In this document: in pieces, positions 51,801 through 55,810 of the stretch
Layout: each line of letters begins with the position of its first letter
Position numbering within the stretch: position 1 is the stretch's first letter
The notes under the pieces: generated by a model
What the model was told of the DNA's origin: nothing
What the model saw: the letters and a program-made list of their open reading frames with translations, nothing else
Database searches by the model: none
Position numbers and translations under genes: made by a program
NCBI RefSeq assembly: GCF_954871325.1
Contig: NC_088775.1
Coordinates: 30,233,561 to 30,297,560, forward strand
DNA length: 64,000 bases
Origin: Gordionus sp. m RMFG-2023
Lineage: Eukaryota > Nematomorpha > Gordioida > Chordodea > Parachordodidae
Reading direction: 5' to 3'

Positions 51801-52259
51801 ATTAGGGTTTGGTAAATTCTCATTTTGACAAATTTCATTTGATATCTCATTATCAATTTTTTCAAGTTGTAACTTTAAACTATCTATGTGTTTTTCACAC
51901 TTCTCCAAATTTAATATATTATTATTATTGATAACAGAAATATAATTTGAAAAATCTTGAGAACCCTTTTTAATAAATAAATTATATTCTTTAATTTCAC
52001 AAATAATCTGTTTTTTTAAATCATTAAGAGTCTGTTTTCGCACTGCTTTATCTACCTAAACAAGACCAATATACTTACTATTTTATTGAAAAAAAACTTG
52101 AGTATATATTGTTCTCTCCACTTCATCTTGGTCAAAGATTTTAAGACCCAATTTTTGAACGCTTCCAGCGGAATCACCCAATAATTTAGTTCTTTGAATC
52201 TTTTCTAAATTTATCTCTACAATATCTTGTATATTAATTTTTTTCTTTGTGTTTTTCAT
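9554..52259 (-). CDS. ERCC6: ERCC6/CSB-like SNF2 DNA-repair ATPase, 13 exons found, 3' end not located
   Basis: This is a homologue of Cockayne syndrome B protein, the nuclear Swi2/Snf2 ATPase that recognises stalled RNA polymerase II and starts transcription-coupled repair. Exons (minus strand): 52259-52098, 52055-51554, 51514-51392, 51339-51079, 31580-31344, 23053-22875, 21880-21752, 18822-18576, 18286-18166, 18025-17922, 13279-13088, 12610-12113, 9826-9554. All introns are GT-AG and all phases agree. In order: N-terminal segment with [13 protein letters not shown] (CSB N-terminal motif), motif [10 protein letters not shown] near residue 260, Ia [16 protein letters not shown] near 400, [49 protein letters not shown] near 735, then [12 protein letters not shown], which is diagnostic for CSB. 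About 220 residues precede the ATPase core, so the acidic N-terminal region of human CSB seems shortened. The C-terminal winged-helix/ubiquitin-binding exon was not found. No stop or frameshift was seen. Identity confidence is high; exon edges are inferred. Confidence 0.93.
10042..10825. mobile_element. hAT MITE, TAGAGGTCTGCA family, with transposase remnant inside
   Basis: Near-perfect TIRs TAGAGGTCTGCATTGGGCG at both ends, flanked by 8-bp near-duplicates GTTTAAAC (10034-10041) and GTTTTAAC (10826-10833). Both halves hold arrays of GGGCGGGCGGGTTAAA units. The middle (10328-10450, plus strand) encodes [14 protein letters not shown], close to the LARKxLAIPAT motif of hAT C-terminal domains. 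This links the MITE family to a coding hAT parent by internal deletion. It lies in CSB intron 12. Confidence 0.88.
10834..12112. other. Rest of CSB intron 12, repeat debris
   Basis: Near 10845-10905 are GTTCCGTTCCGG-type units typical of MITE ends. On the minus strand, 11040-11400 has partly open frames (for example [15 protein letters not shown]), probably transposase debris; no family was recognised. The rest to 12112 is AT-rich and featureless. Confidence 0.4.
12113..12610 (-). CDS. ERCC6: ERCC6-like exon 12
   Basis: It starts [15 protein letters not shown], directly after motif VI as in CSB, then [12 protein letters not shown], followed by a low-complexity linker with a proline run and a basic RFRKKRRF patch. 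If the donor AAAA|GTAAAA is not used the frame stops at 12102. Splicing to exon 13 is preferred because exon 13 resumes a recognisable CSB C-terminal segment in matching phase. Confidence 0.88.
13088..13279 (-). CDS. ERCC6: ERCC6-like exon 11 (motifs V and VI)
   Basis: Carries [20 protein letters not shown] and [11 protein letters not shown], the arginine-finger region needed for ATP hydrolysis. The acceptor has a clean T-tract ending TATCTTAG. It ends LLLAG in phase 1 at GCAG|GTTTTT. Confidence 0.93.
13589..13768 (+). repeat. 5' LTR of the intron-10 gypsy element
   Basis: About 180 bp, matching 17552-17727 throughout apart from small differences. It contains TATATAAACTGAAGTAC, which could hold a TATA-like signal. 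Confidence 0.8.
13800..14640 (+). pseudogene. gypsy gag and protease remnant
   Basis: Gag is broken by stops, but two CCHC-type zinc knuckles remain at about 14305-14400: [14 protein letters not shown], and CHNCGIKEH lacking its last cysteine. At 14545-14580 the protease motif [11 protein letters not shown] holds the catalytic aspartate in D-T-G. Confidence 0.75.
14906..16070 (+). pseudogene. gypsy reverse transcriptase and RNase H remnant
   Basis: RT segments: [26 protein letters not shown], then after a stop [17 protein letters not shown] and AVYLNDI. The catalytic box reads Y-L-N-D where Y-x-D-D is expected, so one metal-binding aspartate is lost. RNase H follows with [20 protein letters not shown] and TDHKPL. 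Stops lie near 15163 and 15625, and within RNase H. Confidence 0.85.
16213..16290. repeat. Short tandem duplication in the gypsy element
   Basis: The block CTGGGAGGCCGAAGGTATTA occurs twice, about 47 bp apart, between the RNase H and integrase regions. It is absent from a normal pol frame, so it arose after insertion or by replication slippage. Confidence 0.7.
16315..17319 (+). pseudogene. gypsy integrase remnant
   Basis: [11 protein letters not shown] and QTNNPGG come from the zinc-binding region (HHCC partly lost). [11 protein letters not shown] holds the first catalytic aspartate, [11 protein letters not shown] the second, and [16 protein letters not shown] the glutamate region. A stop lies at about 16663. 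The C-terminal part ends in three repeats around KDIDP (17300-17395). Confidence 0.85.
17552..17727 (+). repeat. 3' LTR of the intron-10 gypsy element
   Basis: A direct repeat of 13589-13768, preceded by a purine-rich tract AAAAAAGGAGAGAA (17532-17545), a plausible polypurine tract for plus-strand priming. Confidence 0.8.
17922..18025 (-). CDS. ERCC6: ERCC6-like exon 10
   Basis: Encodes YTYLRLDG and [10 protein letters not shown], matching the KYTYLKMDG segment of CSB. The donor ACAA|GTAAAA is good and in phase 1. A Ty3/gypsy copy occupies the intron that follows. Confidence 0.88.
18166..18286 (-). CDS. ERCC6: ERCC6-like exon 9 (motif IV)
   Basis: The exon encodes [17 protein letters not shown] and [16 protein letters not shown] (motif IV). 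The acceptor is TATTTTTAG|GG. The donor AAA|GTTTGC is inferred because it is the GT that keeps the frame into exon 10. Confidence 0.88.
18576..18822 (-). CDS. ERCC6: ERCC6-like exon 8
   Basis: It starts VLFCQIT directly after the exon 7 PNKNEQ segment, then has [15 protein letters not shown] and YGYWKRSG. The donor TCAG|GTAATG is a strong consensus site in phase 1. Confidence 0.92.
18900..19286. other. Intron 7, left part: possible MITE
   Basis: GC-rich patches CCGGTCTCGGGAGCTCGGAT (near 18950) and TTCAGGGCTCTAGTC (near 19218-19233) bracket AT-rich DNA and resemble ends of the TAGAGRYCTGCA family, but no target duplication was found. Confidence 0.35.
20159..21034. mobile_element. hAT MITE, TAGAGRYCTGCA family, nested
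   Basis: Starts CAGAGACCTGCAG with GGGCCGGGCCG arrays on both sides (20175-20250 and 20880-21020) and ends ACCTCTG. It is split by another MITE at 20592-20755. The exact right end is uncertain. Confidence 0.7.
20592..20755. mobile_element. hAT MITE, TAGTGTTGTTAAACGG family, internally deleted
   Basis: Begins TAGTGTTGTTAAACGGCTC and ends GAGCCGTTTAATAACATTA. Compared with 109-329 it lacks part of the right arm. The target duplication is not readable. Confidence 0.8.
21260..21751. other. AT-rich intron 7 DNA
   Basis: No feature was seen up to the donor of exon 7; dominated by A/T runs. Confidence 0.5.
21752..21880 (-). CDS. ERCC6: ERCC6-like exon 7
   Basis: The exon has 43 codons, phase 0 at both ends. 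It carries [11 protein letters not shown] and SPYLLRR, the conserved segment at the junction of the two ATPase lobes in CSB, and ends PNKNEQ at CAG|GTCTTT. Confidence 0.92.
22432..22846. mobile_element. hAT-like MITE in CSB intron 6
   Basis: Begins TAGTGAATGTTACGGTCCGG and its right end reverse-complements to TAGTGAAGGTCAACAGCCCG. GACCGATC and GGACCGGTC units occur at both sides. Flanks ATTACAAT and ATAATAAT are only weakly alike. It fills most of the second half of the intron, ending about 30 bp before exon 6. Confidence 0.6.
22875..23053 (-). CDS. ERCC6: ERCC6-like exon 6 (motif III)
   Basis: Encodes [17 protein letters not shown] (motif III) and PGKLGTL, then ends GGYASASQ in phase 0 at CAG|GTTTGC. 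GC content is clearly higher than in the surrounding intron DNA, as for the other exons of this gene. Confidence 0.92.
23366..23690. mobile_element. MITE family with TAATTTATAGTAAA ends
   Basis: AAGGCGTAATTTATAGTAAT on the left is mirrored by ATTATAAATTGGGTC near 23600-23620, and a second left end CGGCTAATTTATAGTAAA follows at 23660. CAGCTGTGATTTC lies in the middle. Similar sequence occurs at 28780-29310 and 30770-30930, so this is a multi-copy family. Confidence 0.5.
23755..23873. mobile_element. Partial TAGTGTTG-family hAT MITE
   Basis: Matches the reverse orientation of the copy at 20592-20755 (CTATGAGCAAAATTTCCAGG, then ACTCGAGCCGTTTAACAACACTA). Its other end is missing. Confidence 0.65.
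23874..25200. other. Intron 5, AT-rich, no recognisable feature
   Basis: Read on both strands; only short broken frames and A/T runs were found. Confidence 0.5.
25836..26440 (+). pseudogene. gypsy gag/protease remnant, second copy
   Basis: A gag-like segment with [17 protein letters not shown] is followed by a cysteine-rich stretch ending [11 protein letters not shown] (zinc knuckle lacking part of the motif). The protease motif [11 protein letters not shown] lies at about 26393-26425. Confidence 0.7.
26960..27700 (+). pseudogene. gypsy RT/RNase H remnant, second copy
   Basis: [20 protein letters not shown] and [10 protein letters not shown] mark the RT palm; the frame shifts at about 27130 and 27220. 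RNase H fragments include [15 protein letters not shown] and, in another frame, the region ending DALSRL. Confidence 0.75.
27843..28442 (+). pseudogene. gypsy integrase remnant, second copy
   Basis: A 199-codon open stretch with [15 protein letters not shown] and [10 protein letters not shown] (HHCC zinc-binding region), then [20 protein letters not shown] with the first catalytic aspartate region altered, and [10 protein letters not shown] where T-D-N-G/A is expected. The core is therefore mutated, and the C-terminal half is missing before the terminal repeat. Confidence 0.8.
28774..28988. mobile_element. MITE with about 35-bp TIRs
   Basis: TGCTGCGTTTATAGTAAGCA on the left mirrors the right end, which reverse-complements to GCCTCGGTTATAGTAAGTGC. 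CGCTCAAG follows on the left and TGCTCAAG inside the right arm. It is related to the TAATTTATAGTAAA family nearby. Confidence 0.65.
29313..30761 (+). mobile_element. ZMYM-type hAT element in CSB intron 5, perfect TSD
   Basis: Ends CAGGCGCGTAACCAATGGGG and (reverse complement) CAGTGGCGTATCCAGGATTT, with a perfect 8-bp duplication CCCTTAGG at 29305-29312 and 30762-30769. The 1.45-kb interior keeps only the 3' part of a transposase gene. It is inserted into an older MITE whose halves lie at about 28985-29304 and 30770-30860. Poly-C/G runs next to both ends are typical of this family here. Confidence 0.88.
29570..30439 (+). pseudogene. hAT transposase 3' remnant
   Basis: The broken upstream part includes [16 protein letters not shown]. 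The open C-terminal part (30203-30439) carries [32 protein letters not shown] and [15 protein letters not shown], the hAT dimerisation domain with the third catalytic acidic residue in the NERTFS block. The N-terminal zinc finger and first two catalytic aspartates are missing. Confidence 0.85.
31344..31580 (-). CDS. ERCC6: ERCC6-like exon 5 (DEGH box)
   Basis: The exon contains [10 protein letters not shown] and the Walker B box [13 protein letters not shown]. The acceptor is AAAG|GT and the donor TTCG|GTAACC, both in phase 1, joining exon 4 (HQS) to exon 6 without loss of frame. It sits between two transposon-filled introns yet keeps a normal base composition and an open frame. Confidence 0.92.
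31581..32207. other. Intron 4, left edge, AT-rich
   Basis: No feature was seen between exon 5 and the large nested hAT element. Confidence 0.5.
32490..32980 (+). pseudogene. hAT transposase remnant, 5' part of the split outer copy
   Basis: Fragments in changing frames, including [15 protein letters not shown] and CPPRLAASK. These resemble the segment before the C-terminal domain in ZMYM-type hAT transposases and the homologous part of 29570-29880. The copy continues at 44190 after the Harbinger insertion. Confidence 0.6.
33386..33845. repeat. Left tandem-repeat TIR of the MULE
   Basis: About 25-30 variants of a 12-18 bp unit with core ATCGCGAA or ATAGCGAA separated by AMATTTTT/ACCTTTA spacers. 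The same units in reverse orientation form the right TIR. Confidence 0.9.
34208..34828 (+). mobile_element. hAT element, CAGGGTTRG family, nested in the MULE
   Basis: Ends CAGGGTTAGCAAGTCAGTCA and (reverse complement) CACGGTTGTGCATTTGACCG; flanks ATTTTGGC and GTTTTAGC match at 6 of 8. Decayed fragments of a hAT transposase lie inside (34340-34740), the same order of fragments as at 7470-9040. GACCGGTCAA motifs occur near both ends. Confidence 0.75.
35328..36799 (+). pseudogene. FLYWCH-MULE transposase pseudogene
   Basis: Starts with a FLYWCH zinc finger ([15 protein letters not shown] and HNH, 35328-35528). It continues with [14 protein letters not shown] and [13 protein letters not shown], then the MULE catalytic core (35900-36232) with [20 protein letters not shown] holding a catalytic aspartate and KCCYFHFGQ as the CxxH block. 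[14 protein letters not shown] and [11 protein letters not shown] follow at 36240-36540, and [13 protein letters not shown] ends the frame at 36799. All parts are present in order, but at least four frame breaks make it non-functional as read. FLYWCH-MULEs are an animal-typical group. Confidence 0.88.
36800..37780. other. MULE interior without readable genes
   Basis: AT-rich; only short broken frames. Confidence 0.45.
37891..38010. repeat. 45-bp tandem repeat, three copies
   Basis: Unit starts TTACAGAGGCATTATCAGCG; two and a half perfect to near-perfect units. The length is a multiple of three and the plus frame reads [15 protein letters not shown] per unit. No protein family was recognised. 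Confidence 0.8.
38640..39890 (+). pseudogene. hAT transposase C-terminal remnant and MITE-like end
   Basis: GCGGGA/GCGGTAG units at 38640-38765 end in GACATGGCAACCCTG and look like one TIR region. At 39645-39880 the plus strand encodes [20 protein letters not shown], close to the LPHSNAxxERxFS motif of a hAT C-terminal domain. Confidence 0.5.
39900..41150. other. MULE interior, possible MITE
   Basis: CCCCCCCCACCCTTGTCGTGGTAAAA near 40240-40265 and a GGGGGGAGGGTTAACTTA segment near 40935 are roughly inverted with TGGTAAAA next to each, suggesting a 700-bp MITE; a GGCCGGGCCTAAAAATTTTT fragment is at 40085. No genes were seen. Confidence 0.4.
41155..41600. repeat. Right tandem-repeat TIR of the MULE
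   Basis: TTCGCTATAA/TTCGCGATCAAAG units in tandem, the reverse complement of those at 33386-33845. Confidence 0.9.
41640..42170 (+). pseudogene. Harbinger accessory (MADF/SANT-like) protein remnant
   Basis: Broken upstream frames ([17 protein letters not shown]) lead to an open segment with [20 protein letters not shown] and [12 protein letters not shown]. By position, on the opposite strand and convergent with the transposase remnant, it should be the DNA-binding accessory protein. The MADF domain itself is not convincingly readable. Confidence 0.45.
42171..43000. other. Harbinger interior, AT-rich
   Basis: No coding segment was recognised; TATATA runs and decayed sequence between accessory and transposase remnants. 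Confidence 0.45.
43010..43355 (-). pseudogene. Harbinger transposase N-terminal remnant
   Basis: The open part at 43355-43158 contains [20 protein letters not shown] and [11 protein letters not shown]; after a probable intron the minus strand at 43110-43030 reads [20 protein letters not shown]. Together these are the helix-turn-helix region of Harbinger transposases. The DDE core is missing. Confidence 0.8.
43523..44114. mobile_element. piggyBac MITE with TTAA target
   Basis: The 592-bp element starts CCCTTCAATACTCTGGTGGG, and its right end reverse-complements to CCCTTCAATACTCCGGTG. TTAA is on both sides (43519-43522 and 44115-44118). The palindromic GGGGT(6-8 bp)ACCCC module adjoining a CTCTGGTG-like motif occurs three times (near 43540, 43712, 44055). 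There is no coding capacity. Confidence 0.88.
44190..44960 (+). pseudogene. hAT transposase remnant, 3' part of the split outer copy
   Basis: Broken frames end with an [11 protein letters not shown]-like block at about 44510-44535, then the MITE 44537-44775, then [12 protein letters not shown] at about 44810. This is the dimerisation domain cut by the MITE. Confidence 0.65.
44537..44775. mobile_element. hAT MITE, TAGAGRYCTGCA family
   Basis: Starts CAGAGCCCTGTAG and ends CTTGCAAGTCTCTG, with GGCCTGGG/GGCCGAC units inside. It interrupts the hAT C-terminal domain of the outer element. Confidence 0.7.
45587..45899. mobile_element. hAT-type MITE with poly-G ends
   Basis: TAGGTATATCCAGGATTTTG plus a 14-base G run on the left; the right end reverse-complements to CAGTCATGTAACCAGGGGG. 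The ends resemble those of 29313-30761. No target duplication is clear. Confidence 0.5.
46330..47330 (+). pseudogene. Harbinger accessory SANT/MADF-like gene
   Basis: [20 protein letters not shown] and IKAKFNKIF form the end of a SANT/MADF DNA-binding domain; the start of the domain is readable only in another frame ([13 protein letters not shown]), so there is a frameshift near 46400. A 41-bp GT-AG intron (46559-46599) joins to [19 protein letters not shown]. Further small exons carry [12 protein letters not shown] and [13 protein letters not shown]. In this superfamily such proteins help nuclear import and DNA binding of the transposase. Confidence 0.6.
47612..48830 (-). pseudogene. Harbinger DDE transposase, one or more frameshifts
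   Basis: From the minus-strand start: [20 protein letters not shown], then [11 protein letters not shown] and [20 protein letters not shown] (helix-turn-helix), [14 protein letters not shown] with the first catalytic aspartate, [12 protein letters not shown] with the second, and [19 protein letters not shown] with the catalytic glutamate. A one-base loss near 48268 breaks the frame just after the first aspartate. A 37-bp GT-AG intron fits at 48144-48180 (GCTAG|GTATTT...TTCTAG|ATTC). Confidence 0.88.
49300..50350 (+). pseudogene. ZMYM-type hAT transposase remnant
   Basis: The N-terminal TTF-type zinc finger region is readable across two frames ([13 protein letters not shown], then [21 protein letters not shown]), followed by [19 protein letters not shown], the block before the catalytic core. 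The core is missing. The C-terminal [20 protein letters not shown] lies at about 50250-50310. Confidence 0.75.
50541..51078. other. Right end of CSB intron 4
   Basis: AT-rich with no recognised feature; leads into the donor of exon 4 at 51078. Confidence 0.5.
51079..51339 (-). CDS. ERCC6: ERCC6-like exon 4 (motif Ia)
   Basis: It starts by completing motif I with KTIQVIAFL and continues to [20 protein letters not shown], a close match to the CSB VCPTTVMHQW segment. It ends ILHQS in phase 1 at donor CAA|GTTATA. It is followed by the 19.5-kb intron 4, the largest in the gene. Confidence 0.92.
51392..51514 (-). CDS. ERCC6: ERCC6-like exon 3 (Walker A / motif I)
   Basis: The exon encodes the start of the ATPase core, with YRIPIF and the THQK..LEWL segment, and ends inside motif I (GDDMGLG). 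The second residue of the usual DEMGLGKT is D rather than E. Acceptor CAATAG and donor TTAG|GTTATT are both in phase 1. The 52-bp intron to exon 4 interrupts the last glycine codon of GLG. Confidence 0.9.
51554..52055 (-). CDS. ERCC6: ERCC6-like exon 2 (helical N-terminal region)
   Basis: The exon has 167 codons plus one base. Lysine, glutamate and asparagine dominate, with probable coiled-coil stretches around [20 protein letters not shown]. Near its end, QYYKNRIKN resembles the YYKQRL segment that precedes the CSB ATPase core. The donor AAA|GTATAT opens a 39-bp intron; reading on instead gives a stop at 51534. Confidence 0.85.
52098..52259 (-). CDS. ERCC6: ERCC6-like exon 1 (start codon)
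   Basis: The start ATG is at 52259-52257, followed by a lysine-rich start and the CSB N-terminal motif [13 protein letters not shown]. The exon is 54 codons and ends in phase 0 before a GTTTTT donor. The following 42-bp intron ends CTTGTTTAG, and exon 2 continues VDKAV, matching the QVDNA region of vertebrate CSB. Without splicing the frame would stop within a few codons, which supports the intron. Confidence 0.85.
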
Positions 52260-52319
52260 ATTTAAAAAAAAAAATTGGATTTATAACAGGATAGTGAATC
52301 ATTAAATTGAATTACTCTG

Positions 52320-52324
52320 ATTGG
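52320..52324 (-). promoter_or_regulatory. Possible CCAAT box of the ERCC6-like gene
   Basis: ATTGG on the plus strand reads CCAAT toward the gene, about 60 bp upstream of the start codon. The core promoter would have to fit into roughly 120 bp, because an inverted-repeat transposon begins near 52380. This is a five-base match only. Confidence 0.3.
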
Positions 52325-52379
52325 TCATATTTGAAAGCTAATTTTTTTAAAAAAAAACATTTTATCATTTAAAGCAAGG

Positions 52380-54360
52380 GCGTCGCTAGCCTTTACAATA
52401 TCATATGGCTCAACTAAAAAAATATTTTATAGGGGGCGAAACCCCCCAAATCCCCTAATTTGAGGGCTTTCGGTCAGCTATTATATTTTTTTAAAATTTG
52501 CTAACTTTGAACAATTTATCTGAATTTCATATTTTGTCATTTATTATATTATGCATAAAAAAAAACTAGCATATAAATAATTAAAACAATACAAGACATT
52601 TCTAAAATTAATATTTTTTAATACAACATCTATTATTACAATATAAAGTATTTTCGATTGCTGGTATAAAAAAATTTTGCGTCTAAAGAATTACAAGTGA
52701 TAAAAAAGGTTAATTTTTCATACATATGCCTCAATCAGTGGCGTCGCTGGGGGGGGGGGGCGCACAGGGGTTCGAGCCCCCTGGAAAATTTGAATAGCCC
52801 CCTATAATTAAATAAATAAAATCATTTATTAAGTGAAAACTAAAATATTTAATAATGTAATTAGCAGAGTTCAAAATGACTTATCAACTGTTTATTTTTA
52901 AATTTTATTATCATACCTATTCCTAAAAATATTTTAAGGTCCAAATATTTATAATCCTCTATTATATACAGTTGTTTATAAAATATTAGATAAAATGCCA
53001 CTTTTATAGACGTATTTGACTGTTATAATAAATTACAGCTAATATTATAATAAATTTTACTAATAAAAGCTTAAGATAATAAATATAGTAACAATTTGCT
53101 TTTAAGTATTTAACGCCATCTATATAGTTATTAATAGTTTAAAAAATTAAACATTTTATTATTCATCCTACAATAGATGTAATAAATTTGATTTCTTTTC
53201 TTTTTTACGTTAGGAAAGCTATTTTTTTTCTTTTTCAAAAGTTTTGAGTTAAATTTTTAATACAAGTATATTTTTGATATTTTTACAAACTACTTATATT
53301 TTAAGATAGAATATACAATGATATATCACTGAGAATATACCAACTAGAGGTGGTGCGACAATATATAAAATCTTAATTGTTTCATCATATCATTCTGGTC
53401 CTTATCCAAAATTATTCATTTCTAATATGGCATCCTTGCCGTGTAAATAACTCAAGGCTTCAATATATTTGCACAATTATTTTTTCCAAATTAGTGTTTT
53501 TATTTTATCAATTTATCCAACATAATAAATTCTGATACTAGTTTACATCGTGAGTGTCATGGCTATCACTGCAAATTAATCAGCATCTATTATTTGTGTT
53601 GCTATGTAATTTAAGATTATTACTACAACGGCTGAGAGCATATGATTGCATATTTTAACAATAATGGACAACTGTGTAGTCGTTTATATATTATATATCA
53701 TTTAAAATGTATGATAATCTTTTAGAAATTTAACATCTCACAATAATTTTCTCGATTACTTATCTAGCTACCATCATGTCATCTAAAAGGAAGCTCTAAC
53801 CACTTAATAGTTATATGATTTGGATTGGTCGTTTATATTCTCTTTTTCAAGAATTTTGATTTCCTTATTAGTCTATTCTATAAATGGGTAAAATGGTAAC
53901 AGAGAGTTATATTAGTTTGATAACCTTTTGTCAATGTAAGTTGCTAAGAATTATATTATTGCATTATGTGGTTTTTAAAATATCAATTAAGGCATATGTG
54001 TGAATTAATTAATCTTTTTTATCACTTCTAATTCTTTAGACGCAAATTTTTTTTATATGAGCAATCGAAAATATTTTATACTGTAATAAATAGATTTTGT
54101 ATTAAACAATTTTATTTTTAGAAATGTCTTGTATTATTTTAATTATTTATATGCGAGTTTATTTTGTATGCATAATATAATAAATGAGATAATTAAAATT
54201 CAGAATAATTGCAGAGTTAACAAATTTAATAAAAGTATAATATAAAAATATAAAACCCGGCCGAAGGCAAGGCAAAAGCGGACGCAAATTGGGGGTCTGG
54301 GGGCGAAGCCCCCCTCCATAAATTTTTTTTAGTTGAATTATTATACTATATGGTGGTTAG
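52380..54360. mobile_element. Long inverted-repeat (foldback) element upstream of the CSB gene
   Basis: Arms of about 350 bp: 52400-52735 and 53985-54340, inverted and highly similar (for example GCGTCTAAAGAATTA and ATACAAGACATTTCTAAAA). Close to the outer ends GGGGGCGAAACCCCCC on the left and GGGGGCGAAGCCCCCC on the right form GC-rich hairpins. The middle holds a TAGTGGCGTCGCTGG-type insertion starting near 52738. No coding sequence. Its left end is about 120 bp from the CSB start codon. Confidence 0.75.
52738..53980. mobile_element. Partial element, CAGTGGCGTCGCTGG end
   Basis: Begins CAGTGGCGTCGCTGGGGG followed by GGGTTCGAGCCCCC; a second copy of this end is at 63168. The right end was not identified. 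The rest is AT-rich. Confidence 0.45.
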
Positions 54361-54470
54361 AGTTTCTATTTAGATAACATGATGGAAGCTAGATAAGTTA
54401 TCGAGAGAATTATTGTGAGATATTAAATTTCTATAAGATTATCTTCCATTTTTAATGATATATAAATGAC
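53690..54470. repeat. Second, overlapping inverted repeat
   Basis: 53693-53810 is the reverse complement of 54351-54470 at about 80% by eye (both carry ATGATGGWAGCTAGATAAGT). Its loop contains the right arm of the 52380-54360 foldback element, so the two palindromes interlock. Confidence 0.7.
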
Positions 54471-54477
54471 TCATAGG

Positions 54478-55640
54478 GGTAGCCAGGCGGGGGGAAGGGA
54501 AATCCCCTCCCCCCTTTAGAGATTTATCACTTTTTGTGAATATCATTTTAAGCTAATAAAGAATATTTTCCATAGTCTTCTCCCCACTCTCTGACCCCCA
54601 AAAATGTATGCATATATTTTAATCAATAATTTGAAAGGAAGAATGTAAAAGTTGATATTTTTTTAAACTATATATCATAATTCATATATTTTTGGATAAA
54701 AAGCATTTATATATAAAAAAAAGCAAAAAATGTATTAAAAAAATGGAATATAATCCAAAGATACGTCTTAAGAGTGAAATCTATTCATTATTAATTATAC
54801 ATCTTTAAAATTACTAAATAATATAATATATATCAAATATAGTTTTTTTATAAAGTGAGTAATTGTAATTTGTTTATCTTAATAAAAGTAAAATATAATT
54901 ATAAAACTATTGATAAAATTAGATCCTAAATTAAATAAAAAAATAAAAGCCCAACAAACTGGAATATTATATGTCGTAGATTTACAGTATATCTAATTTT
55001 ATCAATTATCATATGAAAATCAAATAATTTTTACCAATATAGCGAATTATATATTTTACATAAAACTATAAAATATTGATAAGGACATCAGAAAAAATTT
55101 TTTAAAGACATTTTGGGATGAATAATATGAAGATTAATTTTCAATATAATTTTTTATTTAAAATAAATAGATAGCGTTAAATAATTGAATGCAAATTGTT
55201 GCTATATTTATTATCAAGAGCATTGATAGTAAAATTTGTTAAAATATTAACTGTAATATATTCTCCAACTGTATAATATGTCTGTAAAAATGGAATTTTA
55301 CCTAGTATTTTGTAACCAATTCTATATAATAGAGGAATCTCAACTATATGTCTACTTTCTTTTTATAAATAAATTTCTTATACTTGTTTGGAATAAATTA
55401 TTACCATGCTTTTATATTAATGTATGTACAAGTAATTTATTATATTTTATATAAACTGATAAAAATATATTTCATATTTGTTCCATGCTTATTTTTTTTT
55501 ATTAAAATTAACATCCAATCTTGTAAAAATATTTTATGACTATATATAGACTAAGGTAACACGGCCGAAGGCCAGGCAAAAACGGGCCAAAGCCCCGCCC
55601 AAAATTGGGTCTGGATGAAGCCCCCATAAATTTTTTAATC
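54478..55640. mobile_element. Old ZMYM-type hAT end fragment
   Basis: TAGGGGTAGCCAGGCGGGGG and the next 120 bp resemble the left end of 29313-30761 (TATCATTTTAAGCTAATAAA shared). A matching right end, CCTGGTTACGCCCGCCTA, is found at 63122-63139, beyond the younger hAT element. At 55560-55630 a GGCCGAAGGCC / GAAGCCCCC block resembles 54250-54330. Confidence 0.5.
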
Positions 55641-55659
55641 CACCCTTATCAGTGTCTAC

Positions 55660-55810
55660 ATGGCCGGGGGGGTAGGAGACAAATGCCTCCAAAAAATATT
55701 GGCATTGGGGGGTAGGTATTAATTTTGGGGGGTAGATATTGATTTTTGGGGGGTAGGCATTTGTTTTTGGGGGGTAGGTATTGATTTTTGGAGGGTAATT
55801 TTTGACTTGT
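55660..55810. repeat. GGGGGGTAGGTATTGATTTT tandem repeat
   Basis: Four to five units of about 24 bp next to the left TIR of the hAT element; probable subterminal transposase-binding repeats. Confidence 0.75.
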
